Below are positions 10,030 to 18,254 of a stretch of DNA of 64,000 bases, one piece after another. How positions within the stretch are numbered: position 1 is the stretch's first letter; each line of letters opens with the position of its first letter. A program made the translations under genes and the position numbers. Origin of the DNA: Bradyrhizobium sp. 186 (GTDB lineage Bacteria > Pseudomonadota > Alphaproteobacteria > Rhizobiales > Xanthobacteraceae); NCBI RefSeq assembly GCF_023101685.1, contig NZ_CP082164.1:806001-870000 (forward strand), in the 5' to 3' direction. The notes beneath the pieces were generated by a model. That model worked only from the letters and a program-made list of their open reading frames with translations. It was not told the DNA's origin and made no database searches.

Positions 10030-10449
10030 ATGACCAGCACCGATATCCCCGCCGGCTTCGAGCCGCATTTCCGCAAGGCCCCCCTCACCGATCCCTGGGA
10101 GCCGCTCTATTCTAAAAAGACCGACAAGGCCGTGATCATCGGGCTTCGTCTGGCGAAACCGCATACCAATGCGCGCGGGCTGATCCATGGCGGCCTCATC
10201 ACCGCGCTGGCCGACAACGCGATGGGCTATAGCTGTGCCCTGGTGACGAACTGGACCACGTCCTTCGTGACGATCTCGCTCTCGATTGATTTCGTCGGCT
10301 CCGCCGAGATCGGCCAATGGCTGGCGGTCGAGAGCGACGTCATCAAGACCGGCAGCACGATCTGCTTCGCGCAAAGCCTGGTCAAGGCCGACGACGCCGT
10401 GATCGCGCGCGCCAGCGGCACCTTTCGCGTCGTGCCGAAGAAGGGGTAG
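10030..10449 (+). CDS. PaaI-family hotdog thioesterase
   Basis: From the ATG at 10030 the product is 139 residues. It has the PaaI/HotDog signature: NARGLIHGGLITALADNAMG (about residues 42-61), with the HGG turn and the following helix bearing the acidic residue, and a second conserved strand SIDFVGSAEIGQWL. It probably hydrolyses an acyl- or aryl-CoA ester. An upstream ATG at 9970 is in frame, but that leader is not protein-like. It follows pobA with a repeat in between, and its own partner genes are unclear. The substrate cannot be told from sequence. Confidence 0.8.
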   Translation: MTSTDIPAGFEPHFRKAPLTDPWEPLYSKKTDKAVIIGLRLAKPHTNARGLIHGGLITALADNAMGYSCALVTNWTTSFVTISLSIDFVGSAEIGQWLAVESDVIKTGSTICFAQSLVKADDAVIARASGTFRVVPKKG

Positions 10450-10464
10450 CCCCGCTCCCTCCGT

Positions 10465-10552
10465 CGTCATGCCCGGGCTTGACCCGGGCATCCACGTCTT
10501 TAGCACCGCATGCGTGGAGCCGTGGATGGCCGGGACAAGCCCGGCCATGACG
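10465..10552. repeat. Palindromic repeat, family R4
   Basis: CGTCATGCCCGGGCTTGACC then CGGGCATCCACG is mirrored by CGTGGATGGCCGGGACAAGC then CCGGCCATGACG. A close copy is at 16651-16736. It lies between converging genes, so it may act as a bidirectional 3' structure. Confidence 0.85.
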
Positions 10553-10564
10553 GAGAGAGGCGAC

Positions 10565-11449
10565 CTACCCAAACCTCCACTCCGCCGTCTCCACCACGAG
10601 ATCGACGAACGCGCGCACCTTGGCCGAGAGCAGGCGCGAAGTTGGATAGACAATGTGGATCGGCAGTGCCGGCTGCTCGTACTTCGCCAGCACGATCTTC
10701 AACCGCCCGCGCTTCAGTCCCTCCGCGGCTTGATAGGCCAGCACCCGCGTGACTCCGCCGCCGGCTTCGGCATATTGCAGGGCTGCGTCGGCACTGTTGC
10801 TGATGAAGCGCGAGGTCGGTGTCATCTCGATCTCGCGTCCGTCGTGCACAAAGCGCCACTCGGTCGCCGGGCCGAACTGGATGGTCTGGTGCGTCTCGAG
10901 CGCCTCCGGCGTTTTCGGCTCGCCGTGACGCTTCAGATAGCCGGGCGAGGCCACGACGATCCGCCGCATCTCGCCGACCTGGCGCGCCACCAGTGAGGAA
11001 TCGGCGAGGTGGCCGATCCGCACCGCGGCATCGACGGCATCTTCCACGAGATTGACGAGATGATCCGATAGCCGCAATTCGCAGGCGACCTCGGGATAGT
11101 GCTTGAGATAGGCGGTCATGACCGGCCCGACATGGAGCCGGCCGAAGCCGACCGGCGCCGATACCACGAGCCGCCCGCTCGGCCGGTTGCGTTCTTCCCG
11201 GGCAGAGCCGTCGGCTTCCTCGACATCGGCGAGGATCCGCCGCGCGCGCTCCAGATAGCGCGTGCCGACGTCGGTGAGCGTCACCTGCCGCGTGGTCCGC
11301 TGCAACAGCCGCGCGCCGAGATGCTCCTCCAGCGCCGCGATCAGCCGCGTCACGGCCGAAGGCGACAGCCGCAGCTTGCGCGCCGCCGGCGCAAAGCCGC
11401 GCAGGTCGGCCACGGTGACGAAGACGTGCATGGCTTCGAGACGATCCAT
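10565..11449 (-). CDS. LysR-family transcriptional regulator
   Basis: Starting at the ATG at 11449 (MDRLEAMHVFVTVADLRGF) gives 294 residues, normal for LysR. The frame is open 36 bases further up without a good start. The N-terminal winged helix contains SFxAAARKLRLSPSAVTRLI-like sequence (here GFAPAARKLRLSPSAVTRLI) and LGARLLQRTTRQVTLTDVG. The C-terminal two thirds form the ligand-sensing domain. It belongs to the AaeR/DsdC-like broad subgroup with RLEAM starts. It is divergent from an FMN-binding oxidase-like gene at 11570, and the palindrome at 11456-11472 lies directly before its start, so it probably controls itself and that neighbour. Confidence 0.9.
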   Translation of the reverse strand: MDRLEAMHVFVTVADLRGFAPAARKLRLSPSAVTRLIAALEEHLGARLLQRTTRQVTLTDVGTRYLERARRILADVEEADGSAREERNRPSGRLVVSAPVGFGRLHVGPVMTAYLKHYPEVACELRLSDHLVNLVEDAVDAAVRIGHLADSSLVARQVGEMRRIVVASPGYLKRHGEPKTPEALETHQTIQFGPATEWRFVHDGREIEMTPTSRFISNSADAALQYAEAGGGVTRVLAYQAAEGLKRGRLKIVLAKYEQPALPIHIVYPTSRLLSAKVRAFVDLVVETAEWRFG

Positions 11450-11455
11450 GGCATT

Positions 11456-11472
11456 ATTGCATATATTGCAAT
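11456..11472. promoter_or_regulatory. LysR-type box ATTGC-N7-GCAAT
   Basis: ATTGC and GCAAT form an inverted repeat spaced by seven AT-rich bases, giving the dyad geometry expected of LysR recognition boxes. It lies six bases from the LysR start codon and about 100 bases from the divergent gene. Confidence 0.55.
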
Positions 11473-11569
11473 TATGAAGTGTCAAGCGGGCTGATTGTTT
11501 TGGCCATCGGAAGGTCCATTTTGTCGGTCGAGAGACGCAGGGATGCGCCCGATTTCAGGAGATGTTCCG

Positions 11570-12193
11570 ATGACGGTGGCAGCACACACCTATGCCAGCG
11601 ACGTAGCCTTCACGCCCGCAGTGAAATCGATCCAGGCCCGCAAGGGTTCGCGCGAGGCCTATGCCCGTGCCGAACAGCAGGGCTGGCGCACCGAGGTTGA
11701 CGAGAAACTGGCCGCCTTCCTGGCCGATGCCAACAGCTTCTATTTCGCCACTGCCTCGGCGGACGGCCAGCCCTACATCCAGCATCGCGGCGGCCCGAAG
11801 GGGTTTTTGAAGGTATTGGACAAGCAGACGCTCGCCTTCGCCGACTACGCCGGCAACCAACAGTTCCTCAGCCAGGGCAATCTCTCGGAGAATCCCAAGG
11901 CCTACATCTTCATCATGGACTACGCCCATCGCCGCCGGGTGAAGATCTGGGGCGAAGCGCGCGTGGTCGAGGATGACGACGCGTTGACGCAGTCACTGAT
12001 GCCGAAAGGCTATCGGGCGCGGCCCGAGCAGGTGATCGTGTTCAAGATCGCGGCCTGGGATACGAACTGCCCGCAGCACATTCCGCAGAAGTTCGATGCG
12101 GCGGATGTCGCGGCAGTGCTGGCGGCACGGGATCAGCGGATCGCGGAATTGGAGGCGGAGGTGGCGGCGCTGAAGGGGGCGGCGGCGACGTGA
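11570..12193 (+). CDS. Pyridoxamine 5'-phosphate oxidase-related FMN-binding protein
   Basis: The ATG at 11570 follows AGGAGA by seven bases and gives 207 residues. An earlier in-frame start at 11495 has no ribosome binding site. The split-barrel flavin-binding fold is indicated by FYFATASADGQPYIQHRGGP (about residues 56-75), LAFADYAGNQQFLSQGNL and the VKIWGEARVV strand. The C-terminal tail ends in a short coiled coil (RDQRIAELEAEVAALKG). Proteins of this group bind FMN; most have no known substrate. It is divergent from a LysR gene with a palindrome between, which suggests inducible expression. Confidence 0.82.
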   Translation: MTVAAHTYASDVAFTPAVKSIQARKGSREAYARAEQQGWRTEVDEKLAAFLADANSFYFATASADGQPYIQHRGGPKGFLKVLDKQTLAFADYAGNQQFLSQGNLSENPKAYIFIMDYAHRRRVKIWGEARVVEDDDALTQSLMPKGYRARPEQVIVFKIAAWDTNCPQHIPQKFDAADVAAVLAARDQRIAELEAEVAALKGAAAT

Positions 12194-12234
12194 GCCACTA
12201 CATCGCGTTTGGCGTCACGCGAGCGGCGCGATTT

Positions 12235-12386
12235 CCCCTCTCCCCTTGTGGGAGAGGGTGGCTCGCCGCGCAGCGGCCAGACGGGTGAGGGGTCGCTCTC
12301 CGCGAGTTAGGCTCTCACAATTGAGCTCGCCGATAGAACCCCTCATCCGGCGCTTCGCGCCACCTTCTCCCACAAGGGGAGAAGGG
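12235..12386. repeat. Long inverted repeat element, family R2
   Basis: Second copy of the element at 5104-5256 in inverted orientation: CCCCTCTCCCCTTGTGGGAG at the left, CTTCTCCCACAAGGGGAGAA at the right. It lies between converging genes (11570 and 12405) and probably forms their shared 3' structure. Confidence 0.85.
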
Positions 12387-12404
12387 AAGTGGAGTTTGCG
12401 GCGA

Positions 12405-13136
12405 CTACAACCCACTCGCGCCTTCGTGCTGGAAGCCGAGATAGCTCGCCGCGACGCGTTCGTTTGCAGCGACGTCGCTTGCCTTCCCGCTGAGCACGAA
12501 CTCGCCGAGCTCCATCACATAGGCTTGGTCCGCGATCTTCAGCGCGGCCTGCGCGTTCTGCTCGACCAGCAGGACGGAGACGCCGCTGGCGCGGAGCTCG
12601 GTGACGATGCGGAAGATGTCGGCGACGATGATCGGCGCGAGGCCCAGGCTCGGCTCGTCCAGCATCAGGAGTTTCGGGGCGCCCATCAGCGCGCGGCCCA
12701 TCGCGAGCATCTGCTGCTCGCCGCCGGAGAGCGTGCCGGCAAGCTGCTTGCGCCGCTCCTTCAGCCGCGGGAACAGGGTGTAGACCCGCTCCATCGAGGC
12801 CTTCGCCTTGCTCTTCTCGATGCGGAAGGCGCCGAGCTCGAGATTGTCCTCGACATTCATGGTCACGAACAGCTCGCGGTGCTCTGGGACAAGCCCCAGC
12901 CCCATCGCGACGCGGTCCTCGATGTCGAGCCGCGCCAGGTCCTGCCCGGCAAAGCTGACGCGGCCCTTCAGCGGAAAAATGCCCATGATGGCGGACAGCA
13001 GCGTGGTCTTGCCGGCGCCGTTGGCGCCGACGATGGTGACGATCTGGTTCGCGCCGACCTCGAGCGAGACCGAGCGCACCGCTTCGACCTTGCCGTAGGC
13101 GACATGCGCGTCGGTGACGGACAACAGCGCGCTCAT
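12405..13136 (-). CDS. ABC transporter ATP-binding protein, LivF type
   Basis: The ATG at 13136 overlaps the stop of the upstream fused gene by four bases and gives 243 residues, normal for LivF. It has Walker A (GANGAGKTTLL), the Q-loop, the signature LSGGEQQMLAMGRALM, and Walker B LLMLDEPSLGLAP. It powers uptake together with the permease LivH (14909) and the fused LivM-LivG. The MarR gene is divergent upstream of the set. No binding protein is in this operon. The whole resembles the four-gene CouPSTU aromatic-acid system of Rhodopseudomonas, in which two functions are also fused; this is an inference from organisation. Confidence 0.92.
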   Translation of the reverse strand: MSALLSVTDAHVAYGKVEAVRSVSLEVGANQIVTIVGANGAGKTTLLSAIMGIFPLKGRVSFAGQDLARLDIEDRVAMGLGLVPEHRELFVTMNVEDNLELGAFRIEKSKAKASMERVYTLFPRLKERRKQLAGTLSGGEQQMLAMGRALMGAPKLLMLDEPSLGLAPIIVADIFRIVTELRASGVSVLLVEQNAQAALKIADQAYVMELGEFVLSGKASDVAANERVAASYLGFQHEGASGL

Positions 13137-14902
13137 GCCGCCACTCCGAGATAGGCCTTGATCACTTCGGGATTGGTCTTGATGGTGGCGGGCGTGCCCT
13201 CCGCGATCTTGGTGCCGAAATCGAGCACCACGATGCGGTCGGCGAGGTTCATCACAAAACCCATGTCGTGCTCGACAAGAAGCACGCTCATGCCGCCGTC
13301 GCGCAATTCGCGCAGCAGCGTCGCGAGCCGCTGCTTCTCCATGTGGCGCAGGCCGGCGGCCGGCTCGTCGAGCAGCAGCAGCATCGGATCGACGCACAGC
13401 GCACGCGCGATCTCGACGATGCGCTGCTGCCCGAGCGACAGCGAGCCGGCGAGCTGATGCATCTGCTCGCCAAGCCCGACCCGCTCGATCTGGCGTGCGG
13501 CTTCTGCAAGCAGCTTGGCCTCGTCGGCGCGGTCGAACCGCAGCATCGAGGCAATCGGCCCCGAATGGCCGCGCAGATGCGCGCCGATCGCGACATTCTC
13601 CAGCACCGTCATGTCAGGCACCAGCTTGACGTGCTGGAAGGTGCGCGAGATGCCGAGCTTGACGATCTCCTGCGGCGGCGCGCGGTCGACCTTCTTGCCG
13701 AGCACGGAGATCGAGCCGGAGGTCGCGGACAGCACGCCGGTGATCAGGTTGAACGTCGTGCTCTTGCCGGCGCCGTTCGGTCCGATCAACGCGACGATCT
13801 CGCGGGCCTGCACGTCGAAGGAGACGTTGTTGACCGCGATGACGCCGCCGAACTGTTTTCGTGCTTTCTCGACCTGGAGCAGGACGCCGGATTGGCCCGA
13901 AGCGCGGGCGCGCGCCTCGAGCTTCAGCGAGGTGTCCGGCTTCCTGCCGCCGGACCGCTCGGGCAGGAGCGACATCAGCCAGGGCCAGACGCCGCCGGGA
14001 GCCAGCTGCAACAGCGCCACCAGCATGATGCCGAACACGATGGTTTCGACCTGGCCGGAGCCGGGCAGGATCAGCGGCAGGTAGCTTTGCAGCACCTCCT
14101 TCACGACCACGACGATCGCCGCGCCCAGCACGCCGCCCCAGACATAGCCGGCGCCGCCGACGACCGCGATGAAGAGATATTCGATGCCGGCTTGCGCGCC
14201 GAACGGCGTCGGGTTCACCGCGCGCTGGAGGTGGGCATAGAGCCAGCCGGAGAGGCCGGCGAGCACTGCAGCATGGATGAACACCAGAAGCTTCGCACGC
14301 GGTGTCTGCACGCCGAACGCTTCGGCGGCGACATGGCCGCGCCGGAGCGCGCGAATGGCGCGGCCGGTGCGGGAATCCAGCAGGTTCATGGTGAGCAGCG
14401 CCGAGAGGATCACGGCAACCCAGATCGCGTAATAGATCGAGCCGGGATCGAGCATCCTGAACGAGCCGATCGACAGCGGTGGAATCGCCGAGATGCCGTC
14501 ATTGCGGCCCAAAAATTCCAGCTTGCTGAACAGATAGAACAGCCCGAGCCCCCAGGCCAGCGTGCCGAGCGGCAAATAATGGCCGGAGAGGCGGACCGTG
14601 ACCAGGCCGAGCAGCACCGCCAACAACCCGCTGACCAGCAGCGACAGCGGCAAGGTCAGCCAGGGCGACAGGCCATAGGTCGTCGACAGCACCGCCGTGG
14701 TGTAGGCGCCGAAGCCGACGAAGGCCGCCTGTCCGAACGAGGTCAGGCCGCCGACGCCGGTGAGCAGCACGAGGCCCATCGCGACGAGGGCGGTGAGGCC
14801 GATATTGTCGAGCAGCACGATCCAGAACGGGGGCATGCCGGGGACAGACGGGATCGCCGCCATCACGAGCGCGAAGATGAGGATGGGAAGCCGGCTCTGC
14901 AT
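13133..14902 (-). CDS. Fused branched-chain-type ABC permease and ATP-binding protein (LivM-LivG)
   Basis: One 589-residue protein carries both functions. Residues 1-315 are a LivM-type permease with multiple membrane spans, containing [20 protein letters not shown] and [21 protein letters not shown] linker rich in basic residues (about 316-340) leads to a LivG-type ATPase with Walker [15 protein letters not shown], signature [16 protein letters not shown] and Walker [12 protein letters not shown], ending with the typical [12 protein letters not shown]. LivM and LivG are usually separate; here the frame is continuous with no sign of an error. It starts six bases after livH ends and overlaps livF by four bases. 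Confidence 0.92.
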   Translation of the reverse strand: MQSRLPILIFALVMAAIPSVPGMPPFWIVLLDNIGLTALVAMGLVLLTGVGGLTSFGQAAFVGFGAYTTAVLSTTYGLSPWLTLPLSLLVSGLLAVLLGLVTVRLSGHYLPLGTLAWGLGLFYLFSKLEFLGRNDGISAIPPLSIGSFRMLDPGSIYYAIWVAVILSALLTMNLLDSRTGRAIRALRRGHVAAEAFGVQTPRAKLLVFIHAAVLAGLSGWLYAHLQRAVNPTPFGAQAGIEYLFIAVVGGAGYVWGGVLGAAIVVVVKEVLQSYLPLILPGSGQVETIVFGIMLVALLQLAPGGVWPWLMSLLPERSGGRKPDTSLKLEARARASGQSGVLLQVEKARKQFGGVIAVNNVSFDVQAREIVALIGPNGAGKSTTFNLITGVLSATSGSISVLGKKVDRAPPQEIVKLGISRTFQHVKLVPDMTVLENVAIGAHLRGHSGPIASMLRFDRADEAKLLAEAARQIERVGLGEQMHQLAGSLSLGQQRIVEIARALCVDPMLLLLDEPAAGLRHMEKQRLATLLRELRDGGMSVLLVEHDMGFVMNLADRIVVLDFGTKIAEGTPATIKTNPEVIKAYLGVAA

Positions 14903-14908
14903 CGCGCG

Positions 14909-15949
14909 TCAGTCCTTCTCTTCCTCGACCGCGGGGGCAGCGAGCGAGCGCAGCAGCAGCACGGGGATCAAGAGCATGAAAACGATCACCTCCTTGTAGT
15001 TGGAGGCGTAGAAGGACGAGAACGCCTCGACGATGCCGACGAAGAGCGCGGCGGCCGCCGTCAAGGGATAGCTGACGAGGCCGCCGATGATCGCGGCGAC
15101 GAAGCCCTTCAGGCCGATCAGGAAACCGCTGTCGTAATAGAGCGTGGTGATCGGCACGATCAAAATGCCCGAGAGCGCGCCGATGACGGAGGCGAGCAGG
15201 AAGGCGATCTGGCCCGACAGGGTGGTGCGGATGCCGACGAGCCGCGCGCCGAGCCGGTTGACGGCGGTTGCGCGCAAAGCCTTGCCGTAGAGCGTCAGGC
15301 CGAAGAACAGCCAGAGCCCGACGATGAAGGCGATGGTGATGCCGTAGACCGTGATGCTCTGGCCGGTGAAGCGCAGCGAGCCCGCGGTGAACGCGCCGGA
15401 CAGCACGGCAGGCCCGCGTTGGCCTTCGGCGCCGAAGAACAGCAGGCCCAGTCCCTGCAGCGCCAGATGGACGCCGACCGAGGCGATCAGCAGCACCAGC
15501 ACGGAAGTGTGCGCCAGCGGCTGGAACGCGATGCGGTAGAGAAACAGGCCGATCATCGCGACGATCACCAGCGAAAGCGCGATGCAGACCGCCACGGGCG
15601 GCTTCTGGCCGGCGAAATAGAGCGTCACCGCCAGCACGATGGCCGGCAGCACGATGTTGGTGAGGAAGGCGCGCACGATCAGCCGCGCATGCAGCGCCCT
15701 GCGTGCCGCGAACAGGTCGAACGCGAAGGCGCCGATGCCCATGGCGAGCGCGAGCTTTGCCGTGCCCGGCATCTGCCCGGCGGCCAGCGAGGCATAGGTC
15801 AGCGCGCCATAGGTGACGAACTCGCCCTGCGGGATCAGGATGACGCGGGTGACGGCGAACACCAGCACCAGCGCCAAGCCGAGCAGCGCATAGATCGCGC
15901 CATTGGTGATGCCGTCCTGTAGCAGGAACAGCATGATGGTGGTGTTCAA
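14909..15949 (-). CDS. ABC transporter permease, LivH type
   Basis: I prefer a TTG start at 15949 because GAGGGGGAG lies nine bases upstream; this gives 346 residues beginning with NTTIMLFLLQDGITNGAIY after the initiator. An ATG at 15934 and an in-frame start at 16009 are alternatives, but neither has a good ribosome binding site. The protein has about eight membrane spans and LivH features such as NGAIYALLGLALVLVFAVTR near the start and the glycine-rich ILIVPITTLYYDSGFLIGLK towards the C terminus. It is slightly longer than typical LivH. It is first in the operon with the LivM-LivG fusion and LivF and is divergent from the MarR gene. Confidence 0.88.
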   Translation of the reverse strand: MNTTIMLFLLQDGITNGAIYALLGLALVLVFAVTRVILIPQGEFVTYGALTYASLAAGQMPGTAKLALAMGIGAFAFDLFAARRALHARLIVRAFLTNIVLPAIVLAVTLYFAGQKPPVAVCIALSLVIVAMIGLFLYRIAFQPLAHTSVLVLLIASVGVHLALQGLGLLFFGAEGQRGPAVLSGAFTAGSLRFTGQSITVYGITIAFIVGLWLFFGLTLYGKALRATAVNRLGARLVGIRTTLSGQIAFLLASVIGALSGILIVPITTLYYDSGFLIGLKGFVAAIIGGLVSYPLTAAAALFVGIVEAFSSFYASNYKEVIVFMLLIPVLLLRSLAAPAVEEEKD

Positions 15950-16044
15950 GGCCGGACGCTCCCCCTCAAATCCGGACCTGTCCCCCGATTGCGGTGGATG
16001 GTCCGTCAACAGTCATTGAAACGCTGACGATATTTGATATGATC

Positions 16045-16066
16045 TATAACAATTATAAAATATAAC
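16045..16066. promoter_or_regulatory. Overlapping palindromes between livH and the MarR gene
   Basis: TATAA-CAA-TTATA-AAA-TATAA (16045-16065) holds two overlapping inverted repeats sharing the central TTATA. It is the most AT-rich part of the divergent gap and probably combines promoter elements and a MarR operator serving both directions. Confidence 0.5.
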
Positions 16067-16120
16067 TTCAAGGGGGGCGAACGATCCTCCCGAACTTAAC
16101 GGGATTGCGAGCATGAGGCG

Positions 16121-16630
16121 ATGACCGTTTCCAAGAGCGCTGAAAAATCCGCGGAGGCGACCAAGGGTCGCAAGGACGCGGGCGAAGGGCCGTCCGAAGC
16201 CCTCCAGCTCGGCGAACTCTCCGAACAGCTGGGCTATGTGCTGAAGCGTGCGCAGCTCAAGGTGTTCGAGAACTTCCTGCGCTGCATGGCCTCGCTCCAG
16301 CTCACGCCGGCGCAGTTCTCCGTGCTGCTGCTGGTCGAGAAGAATCCGGGGCGCAATCAGACCGAGATCGCCTCCACGCTGGGCATCCTGCGCCCGAACT
16401 TCGTGGCCATGCTGGACAATCTCGAGAGCCGCGACCTCTGCGCGCGGATCCGCTCCACCAACGACCGCCGCTCGCACATCCTGGTGCTGACCGACAAGGG
16501 CAAGGCCGTGCTGGCGCGGGCGAAAAAGCTCGTCGCCAGCAAGCACGAGTCGCGGCTCAACGAGTTGCTGGGCCCCGCCAATCGCGGAGCCCTGATCGAG
16601 ATGCTGTCGAAGATCGCCAACGAGTTTTGA
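16121..16630 (+). CDS. MarR-family transcriptional regulator
   Basis: The 169-residue product has an N-terminal charged extension of about 30 residues and then a MarR winged helix: LTPAQFSVLLLVEKNPGRNQ (about residues 66-85), the recognition helix TEIASTLGILRPNFVAMLDN, and the wing RSTNDRRSHILVLTDKGKA with the conserved DRR. It is divergent from the LivH/LivMG/LivF operon with the palindromes at 16045-16066 between. In Rhodopseudomonas the MarR protein CouR senses p-coumaroyl-CoA; this gene could play that role, given the feruloyl-CoA synthase-like operon 12 kb away, but that is inference. GAGGCG precedes the ATG closely. Confidence 0.9.
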   Translation: MTVSKSAEKSAEATKGRKDAGEGPSEALQLGELSEQLGYVLKRAQLKVFENFLRCMASLQLTPAQFSVLLLVEKNPGRNQTEIASTLGILRPNFVAMLDNLESRDLCARIRSTNDRRSHILVLTDKGKAVLARAKKLVASKHESRLNELLGPANRGALIEMLSKIANEF

Positions 16631-16650
16631 GAGGGACCTACATTCTCCGG

Positions 16651-16736
16651 CGTCATGCCCGGGCTTGTCCCGGGCATCCACGCCTTTCCTCAGGCGTGGC
16701 GGCGCGTGGATGGCCGGGACAAGCCCGGCCATGACG
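16651..16736. repeat. Palindromic repeat, family R4
   Basis: A close copy of 10465-10552: CGTCATGCCCGGGCTTGTCC at the left, mirrored by GGCCGGGACAAGCCCGGCCA then TGACGG. It lies between converging genes. Confidence 0.85.
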
Positions 16737-16753
16737 GATGAGAGGCCTGAACC

Positions 16754-18037
16754 TCAATCCACCAGAATCACCCGGATGTCGTTGACGTTGGTCAGCGTCG
16801 GGCCGGGCAGCAAGAGGTCACCGGTCGCCTCGAAGAATGTCGTCGCGTCATTGTTGTGGAGATAGGCTTGCGGTTCCAGCCCCTGCGCCGTCATCTTCGC
16901 AAAGGTCGTTGTGTCGATCAGCGCGCCGGCGGGATCGGTCGCCTTGCCGGCGCCGCCGTCGGCGCCATCAGTGTCGCCGGCGAGCGCCGAAATGCCGGTC
17001 GTGTCCTTCAGCAGGTCCGCGAGCGCCAGCGCGTATTCCTGGTTGGGGCCGCCGCGGCCATTGCCGCGCACGGTCACCGTGAGCTCGCCGCCGGAGAGGA
17101 TTGCGATACGCTTGCCCTGCGCGCGGGCTTGCAGCGCAAGCCTGGCGTGATCGGCGGCGACCTCGCGCGCCTCGCCTTCGAGATCGGCGCCGAGATCGAT
17201 CGTCTCGTAACCGGCGTCCCTGGCGAGCTTCACCGCGGCATCGAGCGATTGCTTCGGGCGTGCGATCAATTCGAAATGTGCGCGCGCAAAGGCGGCGTCG
17301 CCCGGCTTGCAGCTTTCATTGTCGGGATCGTCGAGCGCCCGGCGCACGGCGTCGTCGATGTCGAGCCGGTACTTCGCCACGAGCGCGCGCGCATCTACCA
17401 GCGTGGTCGGATCCGGCACGGTAGGGCCGGAGGCGATCGCGGAAGGGTCGTCATGCGGCACGTCGGAGATCGCGAGCGTCATGATCTCTGCGGCATTCTT
17501 GCCGGCGCGTGCGAGCCGCCCGCCCTTGATCCGCGACAGATGCTTGCGCACCGTGTTGACCTCGCCGATCGGCGCGCCCGAGCGCAGCAGCGCCTTGTTG
17601 ACCGCCTGCTTCTGCGCAAAGCTGATGCCCTCGACCGGCGCGATCCAGTTCGCCGAGCCGCCGCCGGTGAGCAGCACCAGGAGGAGATCGTCGGGCCCGG
17701 CCTGTTTTGCCAGTTCGAGCGTATCGGCCGCGCCCTTGAGGCCAGCTTCGTCGGGCACGGGATGGCCGGCCTCGACCACCCGGATGCGCCGTGTCGGCAG
17801 GCCGTGGCCGTGGCGCGTGGTGGCGATGCCGAGCAGGCGTTCCGGCGCGAGCTTGAGCGTGTCGAGATAATGCCTTTCCGCGGCCACGGCCATCGCGCCA
17901 GCACCCTTGCCGGCAGCGAGGCAGATCACGCGTCCCTTCGGAGCGGGCCGCAGATGCGGCGCCAGCACCATTTCGGGATGGGCGGCGGCAACGGCCGCGT
18001 CGTAGAGCGCGCGGAGCAGGGGGCGTCGGTCGGTCAT
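16754..18037 (-). CDS. Glycerate 2-kinase (MOFRL family, GckA/TtuD type)
   Basis: From the ATG at 18037 (MTDRRPLLRALYDAAVAAAH) the product is 427 residues, normal for the family; a GTG at 18112 would add 25 residues that look unrelated. Family marks are VICLAAGKGAGAMA (about residues 37-50), LLLVLLTGGGSANWIAP, the VNTVRKHLSRIKGGRLA block, and the C-terminal MOFRL domain with ILSGGELTVTVRGNGRGGPN then QEYALALA and LAGDTDGADGG. The enzyme phosphorylates D-glycerate, linking glyoxylate or tartrate breakdown to glycolysis. Older annotations call such proteins hydroxypyruvate reductase. It stands alone; a small palindrome at 18161-18174 may serve its promoter. Confidence 0.9.
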   Translation of the reverse strand: MTDRRPLLRALYDAAVAAAHPEMVLAPHLRPAPKGRVICLAAGKGAGAMAVAAERHYLDTLKLAPERLLGIATTRHGHGLPTRRIRVVEAGHPVPDEAGLKGAADTLELAKQAGPDDLLLVLLTGGGSANWIAPVEGISFAQKQAVNKALLRSGAPIGEVNTVRKHLSRIKGGRLARAGKNAAEIMTLAISDVPHDDPSAIASGPTVPDPTTLVDARALVAKYRLDIDDAVRRALDDPDNESCKPGDAAFARAHFELIARPKQSLDAAVKLARDAGYETIDLGADLEGEAREVAADHARLALQARAQGKRIAILSGGELTVTVRGNGRGGPNQEYALALADLLKDTTGISALAGDTDGADGGAGKATDPAGALIDTTTFAKMTAQGLEPQAYLHNNDATTFFEATGDLLLPGPTLTNVNDIRVILVD

Positions 18038-18160
18038 GACGATAGCCTTCGGCAAACTCTTGAGCAGACTCTTGGGCAGACGGAACAGACTGGCGACAAA
18101 CTCGCCGATCACCTGCCTACCGCATCATGCGCCAAAGCGTAAGCAGGCTTTGCCATCATT

Positions 18161-18174
18161 CGATTGTGCAATCG
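18161..18174. promoter_or_regulatory. 14-bp palindrome upstream of glycerate kinase
   Basis: CGATTG-TG-CAATCG lies about 125 bases upstream of the glycerate kinase start and downstream of the binding-protein terminator. It could be an operator; no regulator gene is adjacent. Confidence 0.3.
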
Positions 18175-18197
18175 CGTGATCATAATCGGTACGCAAG

Positions 18198-18234
18198 CCA
18201 AAGCCCCCTGCGATGGTCTCGCTGGGGGCTTTGG
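18198..18234 (-). terminator. Hairpin after binding-protein gene 1
   Basis: CCAAAGCCCCC and GGGGGCTTTGG form an 11-bp perfect stem 20 bases downstream of the stop at 18255. The following bases lack a strong U-run, so it may terminate with help or protect the 3' end. Confidence 0.65.
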
Positions 18235-18254
18235 TCGTTACAAGTTGCGCGCGG

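Noticed and set aside
13268..15922. Very long plus-strand open frame (about 880 codons) opposite the LivM-LivG and LivH genes
   Set aside because: It is rich in Arg, Gln, Asp, His and Glu repeats as expected from the antisense of GC-rich membrane-protein genes, and the minus-strand genes are unmistakable.
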